Positions 44,263 through 55,174 are shown, numbered from the stretch's first letter. The stretch is DNA of 64,000 nucleotides from Posidoniimonas polymericola (GCF_007859935.1 NZ_SJPO01000009.1:1-64000); one strand, 5' to 3'. Notes: generated by a model not told the origin, from the sequence alone. Numbers and translations: made by a program.

Positions 44263-44539
44263 CGACCTGGTTGCTAGCGAGCGGCGTCCTCGCAGGCGTC
44301 CTCGCGACTGGCCCGCCGCAGAACGCTGTTATTCGGCGCCACGACGGGCCTCCGACGCCGCCGAGTGGCTGCGGGAGCTGGCGTTAAACGATTGGCCCGC
44401 AGAGGTTACACTGGTCCGCGGGGCGGCCGAAGCCGCTCCCCCCGACGCCGCTTCCCCGGCAACCGGGCCTGCAGACGACCGGGCCCGCCAGACGACTACC
44501 GGCCAACCCCGCACAGCCGCCCGGAGCGGTGTAAGCAAG

Positions 44540-45916
<1,377 letters not shown>

Positions 45917-46006
45917 GATCGGGCGAGGGGCCCCAGGCCGCGCCGCGGGCTCGCGTTTGTCTGCTGGTTCGCTGCCGTTAGAACCGCGAAGACTCGGGCG
46001 CCGCTG

Positions 46007-46579
46007 ATGAGAATCGTCTTGATAGGACCGCCCGGCGCCGGCAAGGGGACCCAGTCCCTCAGCTTGGCAGAGAAGCTGGGGATCAAGCACCTCTCGACCG
46101 GCGATGTGCTCCGCGAGGCCCGCGAGCTCGGGACCCCCCTCGGCCGGCAGGCCGGCGGGTTCCTGGACCAGGGACAGCTGGTGCCGGACGATGTCGTGGT
46201 GCAGCTGGTGGCCGAGCGGCTGAACGGGCCGGACTGCGAGCAGGGGTACCTGTTTGACGGGTTCCCCCGCACGCTGCCCCAGGCCGAGGCGCTCGACAAG
46301 CTCCTGCAGGAGCACGGCGGCAAGCCGCTGAACCTGGCGGTGGAGTTCGTCATCCCTGAGGAAGAACTGATGAACCGGCTGTGGAAACGCGGCCGTTCTG
46401 ACGACAAGGAAGAAACCGTCCGCGAGCGGCTCCGGATCTACGCCGATCTGACCAAGCCACTCGCGGCGTACTACGAGCAGCGGGGCGTGCTGCGACGCAT
46501 TGATGCGGTCGGCGCCCTGGAGGAGGTCTTTGCTCGGTTGTGGGACGCGGTAGAGAGCGTCCGTCCGCAAACCCCGTAG
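46007..46579 (+). CDS. adk: Adenylate kinase
   Basis: Adenylate kinase, 190 residues, converts AMP + ATP to 2 ADP. The P-loop is IGPPGAGKGTQS; the AMP-binding HLSTGDVLREA and the DGFPRTLPQAEAL motif are intact. It has the short LID (about 190 residues) without the zinc cysteines of long forms. Standard position between secY and map. Confidence 0.97.
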   Translation: MRIVLIGPPGAGKGTQSLSLAEKLGIKHLSTGDVLREARELGTPLGRQAGGFLDQGQLVPDDVVVQLVAERLNGPDCEQGYLFDGFPRTLPQAEALDKLLQEHGGKPLNLAVEFVIPEEELMNRLWKRGRSDDKEETVRERLRIYADLTKPLAAYYEQRGVLRRIDAVGALEEVFARLWDAVESVRPQTP

Positions 46580-46646
46580 CTGCCGAACAACCGCTCGCCG
46601 CCCGGCCGAGCCTCACGAAGACCGTCCCCCTGCCACCGGCCCAGCC

Positions 46647-47504
46647 ATGATCCAGCTCAAAAGCGACCGAGAAATCGCCAAGATGCGGCTGGCGGGCCTG
46701 GCGGTCTGGCGGGCGCACCAGATCGCCGCGGAGATGATGCAGCCGGGGGCGACCACCCGCGAGATCGACGCGGCGCTCGACGACTACTTCGCCAAGATCG
46801 GCGCGACGCCGCTGTTCAAGAACTACCCGCACCACGAAAAGGGCAAGCCCGCCTTCCCGGCCGTGACCTGCATGTCACGCAACGAGGTCGTGGTGCACGG
46901 CATCCCGGACGACGTGCCGCTGGCCGAGGGGGACATCCTCTCGATTGACACCGGCGTGCGGCTCGGTGGTTGGTGCGGCGACGCCGCGGTAACCCACGCG
47001 ATCGGAGAAATCGACCCCGTAACCCAACGGCTGCTGGACGTCACCCAGGGCGCCCTGCAGCTGGCGTTTGACCTGCTGCACACCAAGGACCGCTGGAGCC
47101 AGATCGCCGACGAGATGGCCCGGTACGTCAAGGACCACGGCTTTGCGACCGTCGAGGACTTCGTCGGGCACGGCATCGGCCGCAAGATGCACGAGGACCC
47201 CCAGGTCCCCAACTTCGTCAGCCGTTCGCTCCGTGGCCGGGCCGACTTTTTCATCGAGCCGGGCCTGGTGCTGGCGATCGAGCCGATGGTAAACGTCGGC
47301 ACCGCCAAGGTGCGGCTGCTGCGGGACGCCTGGACGCAGGTCACCAAGGACGGCAAGCCGAGCGCCCACTTCGAACACACGATTGCGATAACCAAGGACG
47401 GCCCGGTCCGATTGACCGTGGCCCCCTCAGCGGACGAGGAAGCGTTGATGGAGGACTTGATGGCGGTCTCCAGCCCCGGGCTGGAGCGGCTGATCGAGTG
47501 GTAA
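46647..47504 (+). CDS. map: Methionine aminopeptidase
   Basis: Type I methionine aminopeptidase, 285 residues, removes the initiator methionine. Metal ligands can be seen: Asp in SIDTGVRLGG, Asp in CGDAAVTHAIG, His in FVGHGIGRKMHEDPQ, Glu in LAIEPMVNVG and Glu in FEHTIAIT. It has no SH3-like N-terminal extension. After it infA would be expected; instead a 314-bp gap leads to rpmJ. Confidence 0.97.
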   Translation: MIQLKSDREIAKMRLAGLAVWRAHQIAAEMMQPGATTREIDAALDDYFAKIGATPLFKNYPHHEKGKPAFPAVTCMSRNEVVVHGIPDDVPLAEGDILSIDTGVRLGGWCGDAAVTHAIGEIDPVTQRLLDVTQGALQLAFDLLHTKDRWSQIADEMARYVKDHGFATVEDFVGHGIGRKMHEDPQVPNFVSRSLRGRADFFIEPGLVLAIEPMVNVGTAKVRLLRDAWTQVTKDGKPSAHFEHTIAITKDGPVRLTVAPSADEEALMEDLMAVSSPGLERLIEW

Positions 47505-47580
47505 ACCGACCCAATCGCCCCATTTTGCCTGCTATTGCGAGATTGGGGCCCCGTTCTCTGGAGATTTCTCCTTGACGGGC

Positions 47581-47610
47581 TTGCTAGGTTTCGAACTTCA
47601 ATGGTATCAT
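47581..47610 (+). promoter_or_regulatory. Probable promoter of the alpha operon (rpmJ-rplQ)
   Basis: TTGCTA (47581-47586), an 18-bp spacer, TATCAT (47605-47610); a second -35-like TTGACG lies at 47572-47577. The start near 47617 runs straight into a perfect 8-bp inverted repeat (CAGGTCTC/GAGACCTG, 47622-47639), a possible leader hairpin for S4-type feedback. The rest of the 314-bp gap between map and rpmJ shows nothing else. Confidence 0.5.
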
Positions 47611-47818
47611 CACCGGTTTTCCAGGTCTCCCGAGACCTGTACCGGTCAGGTTCTGCCCAAGCCCAGCAGCCACCGAACAATCGGGCCGCCGGGAGTAGTA
47701 GGCAGAATCAGCGGCAAGACGACTGGCTCCGCGGATCGGCGTTCACTGAATGCCTGGTTCGCCAGTGAGCCGCGTTTTCGAGCGGTTTAAGTTTCTCAGT
47801 TAATCAGGAAGCGGTCGG

Positions 47819-47932
47819 ATGAAGGTTCGCGCGAGCGTCAAACGTATCTGCGACAAGTGCAAGGTGGTCCGCCGCAAAGGGGTGGTCCGCGTTGTGTGTG
47901 ACAACCCGCGCCACAAGCAGCGGCAGGGTTAG
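47819..47932 (+). CDS. rpmJ: 50S ribosomal protein L36
   Basis: L36, only 37 residues, binds zinc in the 50S core. It reads [20 protein letters not shown] and continues to HKQRQG; Cys11, Cys14, Cys27 and His32 are the zinc set, so it is the C+ type. AGGAAG lies about 8 bp upstream. It is followed by rpsM after 159 bp. Confidence 0.97.
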   Translation: MKVRASVKRICDKCKVVRRKGVVRVVCDNPRHKQRQG

Positions 47933-48091
47933 CCAAGGCAGGCTAGCCGCCACGTTTAGCCGCCACGGCGGTGCTCGCAGGCTTGCCGCCGCGGGCAATC
48001 TCGGCGGCCCTGAGTTGCTCCCTTCGTCGTGTATCGCACCGACATACATCCCAACGTCCAAATCCCCCGTCTGTAGTCCAGCAGTAACGCT

Positions 48092-48475
48092 ATGCCACGT
48101 CTCCTCGGTGTTGATATCCCGCCCGATCGGCCCACGGCCATCTCGCTGACGTACCTGTACGGCGTCGGTCCGAAGACCGCCCGGGAACTCTGCCACAAGG
48201 CGGGGATCGACCCGCACGTGCGGGCGCGTGAGCTGCACGAGGACGAGGTCGCCCGCATCGCGGCGCTGCTCGACAAGGACTACGTCGTCGAGGGTCAGCT
48301 GCGTCGGCAGACGAGCCAGAACATCTCGCGTCTGCGTGACATCGCCTGCTACCGCGGGCTGCGTCACCGCCGCGGCCTGCCGGTGCGTGGCCAGCGCACC
48401 AAGACCAACGCCCGCACCCGCAAGGGCGCCAAGAAGACGGTCGCTGGCAAGAAGGGCGTCAAGGACCTGCGTTAG
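48092..48475 (+). CDS. rpsM: 30S ribosomal protein S13
   Basis: S13, 127 residues, contacts the 50S subunit and P-site tRNA. MPRLLGVDIPPDRPTAISLT, the helix-turn-helix GPKTARELCHKAGID and the basic RGLPVRGQRTKTNARTRKG tail are diagnostic. No Shine-Dalgarno sequence upstream. Confidence 0.98.
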   Translation: MPRLLGVDIPPDRPTAISLTYLYGVGPKTARELCHKAGIDPHVRARELHEDEVARIAALLDKDYVVEGQLRRQTSQNISRLRDIACYRGLRHRRGLPVRGQRTKTNARTRKGAKKTVAGKKGVKDLR

Positions 48476-48585
48476 CGTACAACCAGCTGCTAATCATCAA
48501 CCAAACGGGCGCCGCCCGGCCGAGCGAAGCCCCGGCCCACTAGCGGGCCAAGGCATTCCTCCCAACGTCAAACGGGTAATAAGAA

Positions 48586-48978
48586 GTGGCGAAAACTCGC
48601 GACAAGAGCGCAAAGAAGAAGACACGCCGGAGCGTGGCGGTGGGCATCGCCTACGTCACGGCGACGTTCAACAACACCACGGTGACCATCACGGACACCA
48701 AGGGCGACACCCTCTGCTGGGCGAGCGCCGGCACGAGCGGCTTCAAGGGGAGCCGCAAGAGCACGCCGTTCGCCGGCCAGTGCGCCGCGCAGCAGGCCGC
48801 CGAGAAGGCCAAGAAGTTTGGCGTGCGTGACGTCGAGGTCCGCGTGCGTGGGCCAGGCAGCGGCCGCGAGAGCGCCATCACGGCCCTGGAGGCCGCTGGC
48901 CTGAAGGTGAAGTCGATCGAGGACATCACGCCGCTGCCGCACAACGGCTGCCGCCCCCGCAAGAAGCGTCGCGTCTAG
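48586..48978 (+). CDS. rpsK: 30S ribosomal protein S11
   Basis: S11, 130 residues, on the platform near the mRNA exit. [40 protein letters not shown] and the C-terminal [15 protein letters not shown] are standard. The start codon is GTG. It follows rpsM by 110 bp. Confidence 0.98.
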   Translation: MAKTRDKSAKKKTRRSVAVGIAYVTATFNNTTVTITDTKGDTLCWASAGTSGFKGSRKSTPFAGQCAAQQAAEKAKKFGVRDVEVRVRGPGSGRESAITALEAAGLKVKSIEDITPLPHNGCRPRKKRRV

Positions 48979-49069
48979 GCCGTCGCTCCGAGAACAACCA
49001 CGGGCCCTCCCCACCGGGGCAAGGCCGCTATCAATCCAACGCCCCACTCTCTTTCAGCTACTTACACTA

Positions 49070-49696
49070 ATGGCACGATACACTGGCCCCGCCTGCCGAC
49101 TTTGCCGTCGCGACGGCCTGAAGCTCTTCCTCAAGGGCACCCGCTGCGACACGTCCAAGTGCGCGTTCGAGCGTCGTGACACCCCGCCGGGTCAGGTGCA
49201 TGGCCGCCGCCCGAAGGTCACCGACTACGGCGTGCACCTCCGTGAGAAGCAGAAGGTGAAGCACTATTACGGCGTGCTGGAGAAGCAGTTCCGCCGCTAC
49301 TTCGCCAAGGCCGAGCGGGCCAAGGGCAACACCGGCGACGTGCTGATGAGCCTGCTGGAGCGTCGCCTCGACAACGTCGTGCACCGGCTTGGCTTCGGCT
49401 CGAGCCGCGCCCAGGCGCGTCAGATGATCAACCACGGCCACATCACGGTCAACGGCCGCCGCGTGACCATCGCCAGCTACGAGGTCCGCGCCGGCGACGT
49501 GGTCCGCGTGATGAACAAGGCCAAGAGCCTGGACTACATCCGTGGCGCCCAGGCCGAGAGCGACCGTTCGGTGCCGGACTACCTGGCCGTGACCGAGAGC
49601 GTGATCCCCGAGGGCATCATCGGTCGGCTGCCCGGCCCGGAAGACGTTTCTGTCCCGGTCCAGACGCAGTTGATCGTGGAGCTCTGCTCACGGTAA
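49070..49696 (+). CDS. rpsD: 30S ribosomal protein S4 (zinc-binding form)
   Basis: S4, 208 residues, initiates 30S assembly and represses the alpha operon in E. coli. The N-terminus carries the C+ zinc set (CRLCRRDG, CDTSKCAFERR). The S4 RNA-binding domain (SLLERRLDNVVHRLGFGSSR, then QARQMINHGHITVNGRRV) is intact. It is followed by rpoA after 127 bp. Confidence 0.98.
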   Translation: MARYTGPACRLCRRDGLKLFLKGTRCDTSKCAFERRDTPPGQVHGRRPKVTDYGVHLREKQKVKHYYGVLEKQFRRYFAKAERAKGNTGDVLMSLLERRLDNVVHRLGFGSSRAQARQMINHGHITVNGRRVTIASYEVRAGDVVRVMNKAKSLDYIRGAQAESDRSVPDYLAVTESVIPEGIIGRLPGPEDVSVPVQTQLIVELCSR

Positions 49697-49823
49697 CCAC
49701 GCGGTAACCACTGGGGAGCCCGGCTCCCTCCGACGCCCCGCGGCGGCCCGAACCGGCGCCCCCACGGGCGACCCACTCAGCCCATAATTTCCCCACCTGC
49801 ATCACCTTAGTGGGAGACGATAA

Positions 49824-50822
49824 ATGCACATCCGATGGCGCGGTCTAGAACTCCCGAGCATGGTTTCCTGTGACCAGGAGACCCTCTCGGCAACGTACGG
49901 CAAGTTTTACGCCGAGCCGTTCGAGCGTGGCTTCGGCGCCACGGTCGGCAACGGCCTGCGCCGGGTGCTGCTGTCGAGCCTCGAGGGCAGCGCGGTCACG
50001 CAGATCAAGATCCACAACGCCCAGCACGAGTTCACGACCATCACCGGCGTGCTCGAGGACGTGACGGACATTGTGCTCAACATCAAGTCGCTGGTGGTCA
50101 AGAACCACTCGGAGACCACCCGCGTGCTGCGGGTCGAGCGCAACGAGGCCGGCGTCATCACCGCCGGCGACATCGAAACCGACGATTCGGTCGAGGTGCT
50201 CAACAAGGACCACGTGCTCGCCACGCTGACCGACGACGTGCCGTTTGTCATGGAGATGGTGGTTGAGAACGGCCGCGGGTACGTCCCGTCGACCGAGCAC
50301 AGCCAGAACATCCAGGAGATCGGCATCATCCCGATCGACGCGATCTTCAGCCCGGTCGCCCGGGTCCGCTTCGCCGTCGACGAGACCCGCGTCGGCCAAA
50401 AGACCAACTACGACAAGCTGACCCTCGAGATTTGGACCGACGGCTCGGTCAACCCCGAGATGGCGATGGTCGAGGCCGCCAAGATCCTCCGCAAGCACCT
50501 CAACCCGTTTGTGCAGTACTCGGAGCTGGGCCCGCAGGTCCGCTCGCCGGCCCGCGCCGCCCCGGCGGCGCCCGGCGTCGACCCGGCGATGGAGCAGAAG
50601 CTCAGCATGCCGATCTCCGAGCTGAACCTGTCGGTCCGGGCAAGCAACTGCCTGGAGTCGGAGCACATCATGACCGTCCGGGACCTGGTGTCCCGCTCGG
50701 AGGACGCGCTGTTGGAGGTCCGCAACTTTGGCGAGACCACCCTCACCGAGGTCCAGGAGAAGCTCAGCGAACTCGGCCTGCACCTCGGGATGCGTGTCCC
50801 GCCGGCGCCGGTCGGAGTCTGA
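49824..50822 (+). CDS. rpoA: DNA-directed RNA polymerase subunit alpha
   Basis: Alpha subunit, 332 residues. The N-terminal dimerisation domain ([20 protein letters not shown]) nucleates the enzyme; an Ala/Pro linker ([13 protein letters not shown]) leads to the C-terminal helix-hairpin-helix domain ([20 protein letters not shown]) that binds UP elements and activators. GGGAG lies about 7 bp upstream. Followed by rplQ, the normal end of the alpha operon. Confidence 0.98.
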   Translation: MHIRWRGLELPSMVSCDQETLSATYGKFYAEPFERGFGATVGNGLRRVLLSSLEGSAVTQIKIHNAQHEFTTITGVLEDVTDIVLNIKSLVVKNHSETTRVLRVERNEAGVITAGDIETDDSVEVLNKDHVLATLTDDVPFVMEMVVENGRGYVPSTEHSQNIQEIGIIPIDAIFSPVARVRFAVDETRVGQKTNYDKLTLEIWTDGSVNPEMAMVEAAKILRKHLNPFVQYSELGPQVRSPARAAPAAPGVDPAMEQKLSMPISELNLSVRASNCLESEHIMTVRDLVSRSEDALLEVRNFGETTLTEVQEKLSELGLHLGMRVPPAPVGV

Positions 50823-50929
50823 CGCAGACCCCTTCGCGGGGCCGCGGCGTCACTGCATTCATTTTCAATCAACCGTAACGTTTCAAACCATGTAGGGGCC
50901 CGCCGGCAGCCGCCGACGGCACAACTCCC

Positions 50930-51583
50930 ATGCGACACCGACGCAAAGGCCGTAAGCTCGGCCGCAACCCGAACCACCAACGCGCCCTGCTCCGCAACCT
51001 GGCCAGCGCGTTGATCCTCACCGAGCGTGACACCGAGGACCTGCGGTACATCGAGCTGGAGTCGGAGCCCAACGTTAAGGGCCGCATCGTCACGACCGTC
51101 AGCAAGGCCAAGGAGGTCCGCCCGCTGGTCGAGAAGTGCGTGACCATCGCCAAGCGTTCGATCCCCGCGCAGCGGGCCGCCGAGGAGTTCGCTCCGGACT
51201 CGCCCCGCGGCAGCGACTCCTGGAAGTCGTGGCGCACGAGCGACCGCTGGCAGCAGTGGAACCAGGCGATCGCGCCGGTCGTTTCCGCCCGCCGCCGCTG
51301 CCTGCAGCTGCTCGGCGACAAGAAGGCCGTCAGCGTGCTGTTCGAAGAGATCGCCCCCCGCTTCGAGGAGCGTCCGGGCGGCTACACCCGCGTCCTCAAG
51401 ATCGCCAAGCCGCGTCTGGGCGACGCCGGCCATCAGGCGATCCTGGAGTTCGTCGGCGTGCGTGACCGCGTGCGGGTGAAGAGCGAGAAGCCGGCGTTCG
51501 ACGCCCCCGAGGACGAGGCGCCCGCCGCCGCGGCTCCGCAGTCGGAAGAGGCGCCAGCAGCCGAAGAGAAGAAGGAAGATTAA
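50930..51583 (+). CDS. rplQ: 50S ribosomal protein L17, enlarged
   Basis: L17, 217 residues against about 120 in E. coli. The N-terminus (MRHRRKGRKLGRNPNHQRAL) is canonical, as is the later GGYTRVLKIAKPRLGDAG. Between them, at about residues 78-120, lies an insertion rich in Ser, Trp and Arg (SPRGSDSWKSWRTSDRWQQW), and the C-terminus adds an acidic alanine-rich tail. It is the last gene of the operon. Confidence 0.96.
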   Translation: MRHRRKGRKLGRNPNHQRALLRNLASALILTERDTEDLRYIELESEPNVKGRIVTTVSKAKEVRPLVEKCVTIAKRSIPAQRAAEEFAPDSPRGSDSWKSWRTSDRWQQWNQAIAPVVSARRRCLQLLGDKKAVSVLFEEIAPRFEERPGGYTRVLKIAKPRLGDAGHQAILEFVGVRDRVRVKSEKPAFDAPEDEAPAAAAPQSEEAPAAEEKKED

Positions 51584-51616
51584 GCTTCCCTCCGATCGGC
51601 CCAATCGATTATCAAA

Positions 51617-51655
51617 CAGGGGCGTTCCTCCCACGAGGAACGCCCCTGTTTTTTT
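51617..51655 (+). terminator. Intrinsic terminator after rplQ
   Basis: A 14-bp perfect stem (CAGGGGCGTTCCTC and its complement) with loop CCAC, followed by T7, 33 bp after the rplQ stop. It closes the ribosomal superoperon. Confidence 0.95.
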
Positions 51656-51715
51656 GCTTGCGTCCCGCGTCGGGCGCGCGGCTCTCTCGGCGACAGCGTC
51701 CCCGCTCCGACACCA

Positions 51716-52291
51716 ATGGCTTTCGACCTCACCCACGCCGTGCGGCTGCTCACCCGCGACATGACCATGCGTGTCGACGAGCTCGCTCACATCGACACCG
51801 AGCGCGTCGCGTTCGGCTTCTGCCAGACCCGCAAGCGGGTGTCCCACGGCATCCAGGCGTCGCTGACGCCGCTGCGGTTCGAGGGGGGCGCGAAGACCAA
51901 GCGGGTGCGGGGGCGGCTGTACGGCTGCCAGCGGCTCGAGGACGGGTCGGGGCGCGACTACCTGTACCTGCTCAACCTGTACGTGCCGCGGCTGCTCGAC
52001 CAGCCGTTCGAGGAGAAGCTCACCACCCTGGTGCACGAGCTGTGGCACATCTCGCCCGACTTCAACGGCGACCTCCGCCGCCACGAGGGCCGCTGCTACG
52101 TCCACGGACGGTCGCAGCGGAAATTCGACGAACTGTCGGCCTCGATCGCCAGGGCGTGGCTCGCCCAGGACCCGCCGCGCGGGCTGTACGCGTTCCTCGA
52201 GCCGAGCTTCAGCGAGCTGTCGGCCATGCACAACGGCGTCCGCGGCCAGCGGTTCCCGACGCCCAAGCTGGTGCTAGCAGAGGCGGCGTAG
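51716..52291 (+). CDS. Putative zinc metallopeptidase-like protein (HExxH)
   Basis: A 191-residue protein with a single HELWH (107-111) in a helix TTLVHELWHISPDF. This is the gluzincin/zincin metal motif; His123 and His130 in RRHEGRCYVHGR could supply further ligands. The layout, a beta-rich N-terminal half and the HExxH helix after LYVPRLLDQPFEEK, resembles small 'putative metallopeptidase' proteins, some phage-related. No signal peptide, so it is cytoplasmic. Function unknown. It lies 60 bp after the rplQ terminator and is followed by a lipoprotein gene on the same strand. Confidence 0.6.
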   Translation: MAFDLTHAVRLLTRDMTMRVDELAHIDTERVAFGFCQTRKRVSHGIQASLTPLRFEGGAKTKRVRGRLYGCQRLEDGSGRDYLYLLNLYVPRLLDQPFEEKLTTLVHELWHISPDFNGDLRRHEGRCYVHGRSQRKFDELSASIARAWLAQDPPRGLYAFLEPSFSELSAMHNGVRGQRFPTPKLVLAEAA

Positions 52292-52385
52292 CCGTCGCGC
52301 CGAACGGCGTTGACCCACGGCGCTAGCGTGCGTATGCTCCGCCGCCGGCTTTTCTCGCCCACGGCCTCACGCCCGCAGACAACGG

Positions 52386-53252
52386 ATGCCCCGCAACGCA
52401 CAAACGGTGATCGGACGCACGCTGGCGCTCGCGCTGTTGGCGCTGGCCGGGTGCCACCTTATCGACTCCCCGGAGCTTGCCACGGAGGCGTCGCTGCTGC
52501 AGGCGGCCAACTCGGCCCCGCAGGCCGCGACGCTCGAGATCTACTGGGCGACGCTCCCCGAGCCCGACAACGAGGCCGAGGAGGCCCTGTGGGGACAGCT
52601 GCAAGAGAACCGCTTCTCGCCCGACCTGCGGCGGCGCCTCGCCATCAACGGCCTGCGGGCCGGTGTCCTCAGCGGCGTCATGCCCGACGAGATCCATGAG
52701 CTGCTGAACCCCGGCGGCGGCGCGGGCGAGGGCCCTGCGCAGACCAACGCGATCCTGCAGCAGACCGGCGTCTGGCGGCGGACGCGGCAGCTCCGCCAGG
52801 GCGACCACCTGGAGCTCAAGGCGTGCGAACCAAAGGCGTCCTCGCCGCTGCTGGTCGCCCGAGACGGTGAGCTTGTCGGCGAGACCCTCAGCAACGCCCA
52901 GGCGTTCTACAAGCTGAAGGCCGAGGACCTCAGCGGCGGCCGGTGCGTGCTGTCGCTGACTCCCGAGGTCCGGCACGGTGTGGCCAAGCCGCGCTGGACC
53001 CCCGACGAGACCGGCGTGATCTCGCAGGCGACGCCCTCGCAGGATGCAACGGTTTTTTCGGATTTGTCGATCGAGGCCTCGCTGTCTGCCGGCGAGGCGT
53101 TGCTGGTCACCAGCCTGCGGGACGCCCCCTCGCTGCTGGGTGGGTACTTCCACCAGAGCGCCGCCGACTCCGAGGGCCGCCGCAAGGCGATCCTGATCCG
53201 GGTGGTGCAGGCCCCTCGATCAGCGGATTTCCCGCCGATCGACAAGCTCTAG
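52386..53252 (+). CDS. Lipoprotein of unknown function
   Basis: A 288-residue protein with a lipoprotein signal: a hydrophobic stretch and lipobox LALAGC with Cys23. The mature part has a helical region (about 35-110) with charged residues, and a C-terminal half of beta strands (GDHLELKAC, GGRCVLSLTPEVRHG, ALLVTSLRDAPSLLGGYF). I do not recognise the family; similar proteins appear to be planctomycete-specific. It probably sits in the periplasm, anchored to a membrane. Weakly linked to its neighbours; the next gene starts 119 bp downstream. Confidence 0.7.
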   Translation: MPRNAQTVIGRTLALALLALAGCHLIDSPELATEASLLQAANSAPQAATLEIYWATLPEPDNEAEEALWGQLQENRFSPDLRRRLAINGLRAGVLSGVMPDEIHELLNPGGGAGEGPAQTNAILQQTGVWRRTRQLRQGDHLELKACEPKASSPLLVARDGELVGETLSNAQAFYKLKAEDLSGGRCVLSLTPEVRHGVAKPRWTPDETGVISQATPSQDATVFSDLSIEASLSAGEALLVTSLRDAPSLLGGYFHQSAADSEGRRKAILIRVVQAPRSADFPPIDKL

Positions 53253-53371
53253 ACGCGGCCGGCACGAAACCCACTCCGTCCCGGAGGTGGTTCCTGAGCT
53301 AGATTTCAATAGGGCGGCAGTGCCGTTTCTTTTCTAGCAAAGCAAGAACCACCTAACCTGGGGAGCGCACC

Positions 53372-55174
53372 CTGATCCCCCCTGTCTGGGTCATCGATCT
53401 CTCGTTCGGACTGTTCTGCACCGCGATCGGCGTGACCGGCGCGATGTGGCTACGGACCCGCAAGCCGTTGGACGAGCGCCTTCGCGAGGCCGAGAAGACG
53501 CGGTCGTTTGCCGAAGAGGCGGTCCAGGGACTGCACGCCGCGGTGGAGAGCGTGCAGAGCTGCGTGCTGCAGCACAGCGAGTGCCTGACCGAGATCAACG
53601 CCAGCCTCAAGGGGGGCGACGCGGCCGACGCGGCGGCCTCGATCGTCGAGGCCAACCTGCTGGCCGAGCACCAGTTCCTCGAGCTCAAGGGCGACCTCGA
53701 CGCGCACGCCGTGCAGGTCCGGGGAGGGTCGGGCGCCAGCGGTGTGCTGCAGCTCACCAGCCTCGCGCTCGATCGCCAGAAGCACGCGTACGAGCGGGTG
53801 CTGAGCTCGCTCGAGGCGCTCGCGGTCGAGATGTCCAACGAGCTCGACGGCTGCGGCCAGAAGCTGCGGCACGTCTCGGCGGGGCTCGAGTCCCGCACCA
53901 CCAATTCATCGACCGAGGTCCGCCACGCGATTGGCGAGATCCTCGACGCGGTCGACGAGCTCGGGCAGAGCGCCGACGACGCCGAGGTACGGCTCGAGCA
54001 GTCGGCCCAGAAGGTCTGCATGCAGGCGGTGCTGTCGCACGCGGACCTGCTGACCTCGCTGCCCAACCGCCGCGCGCTCGAGGAGCAGCTCGCCACGATC
54101 ACCGCGTCCAACGGCAAGCGGCCGACGCCGTGCTCGCTGCTGCTGATGGACCTCGACAACTTCGGCGACGTCAACAAGAAGTACGGCTACACCGGCGGCG
54201 ACACCGTGCTGCGGCAGGCGGCGATGCTGCTCAAACGCGCCTCGCGCGGTCAGGACACCGCGTCGCGGTTCGGCGGCGACTGCCTGGCGATGACGCTCTC
54301 GGGCTCGACCCTCTCGCAGGCGATGCCGATGGCCGAGCGCGTGCGGGAGCTGGTCTCGACCGCCAAGTTCAGCGAGGGGGGCCGCCGCCTGCAGCTGACC
54401 GCCAGCGTCGGCGTCGTGCAGCTGCAGCAGGGCGAACGGCCCAACCAGGCGATCGTCCGGGCCACGATGGCGGTGAAGGAGGCCGACCAGGCGGGCGGCA
54501 ACGCCGCCTACTACAACGACGGCCAGCAGTGCTTCCCGATCTCGCTCGCGCACCGCAAGCGGGACGAAGAGGCCCGCGCGAACGACGCGCCCGAGTACCC
54601 GACCGCCGCCTCGCTCGGCGTGGACTCGACCGAGCCCGCCGCGGCCCAGGACGATCTCCCACACGAGGGGGAACCGAGTCTGTGCGGCCGCTCGATCTTT
54701 GTGGCGAACGTCAAGCGGCGGCTCGCCGAGTGGAGCCGCGGCGGCCCGATCGTGTCGGTGCTGCTGATGCGGGTCGACCAGGTCGACGAGCTCGCCCGAC
54801 GGCGGCCGCCCGAGACGCTCAACTTCCTGCGCCGCGTGCTCGGCCGCCTGCTCGAGGCCGCCACCCGCGACATGGACCAACGCTGCGACTACGACCAGGG
54901 AGTCTACGCCGTGCTGCTGCCGGGCGCCGACGAGGAGACCGCCCTGGCGATCGCGTTGCGGCTGCAGAGCCAGGTCGCCAACTGCAAGCTGCGGCTCGAC
55001 AGCGAGCTGTGGGACCTGTCGGCCAGCATCGGGGTGGCCGACGCGCGGTCCGGGGCGTCGGTGGTGGACGTGCTGATGGCCGCCGCCGCGGGCATGGAAC
55101 GCGCCGCCCGCAACGGCGGCGACGCCACCTACGCCTACACCGAGCTGCCGGCCGACGAGTCGACCGGCTGGTAG
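53372..55174 (+). CDS. Membrane-anchored protein with two degenerate GGDEF domains
   Basis: About 600 residues. One membrane helix (residues 4-25, VWVIDLSFGLFCTAIGVTG) is followed by a long predicted coiled coil (30-220) and two diguanylate-cyclase-like domains. The first has HADLLTSLPNRRAL and DLDNFGDVNKKYGYTGGDTV, but its signature is GGDCL (301-305) instead of GGDEF, losing the catalytic Glu. The second (about 460-590) reads YDQGVYAVLLPG at the same place. Both are therefore probably inactive cyclases, perhaps GTP or c-di-GMP sensors. The start is inferred: the CTG at 53372 has GGGGAG 6 bp upstream and adds the membrane helix, while the first common start (GTG, 53432) lies within it. Confidence 0.75.
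   Translation: MIPPVWVIDLSFGLFCTAIGVTGAMWLRTRKPLDERLREAEKTRSFAEEAVQGLHAAVESVQSCVLQHSECLTEINASLKGGDAADAAASIVEANLLAEHQFLELKGDLDAHAVQVRGGSGASGVLQLTSLALDRQKHAYERVLSSLEALAVEMSNELDGCGQKLRHVSAGLESRTTNSSTEVRHAIGEILDAVDELGQSADDAEVRLEQSAQKVCMQAVLSHADLLTSLPNRRALEEQLATITASNGKRPTPCSLLLMDLDNFGDVNKKYGYTGGDTVLRQAAMLLKRASRGQDTASRFGGDCLAMTLSGSTLSQAMPMAERVRELVSTAKFSEGGRRLQLTASVGVVQLQQGERPNQAIVRATMAVKEADQAGGNAAYYNDGQQCFPISLAHRKRDEEARANDAPEYPTAASLGVDSTEPAAAQDDLPHEGEPSLCGRSIFVANVKRRLAEWSRGGPIVSVLLMRVDQVDELARRRPPETLNFLRRVLGRLLEAATRDMDQRCDYDQGVYAVLLPGADEETALAIALRLQSQVANCKLRLDSELWDLSASIGVADARSGASVVDVLMAAAAGMERAARNGGDATYAYTELPADESTGW

Noticed and set aside
44225-44539. N-terminally extended SecY starting in rplO
   Set aside because: The extension is Pro/Ala/Arg-rich without membrane segments; SecY similarity begins at the ATG at 44540.
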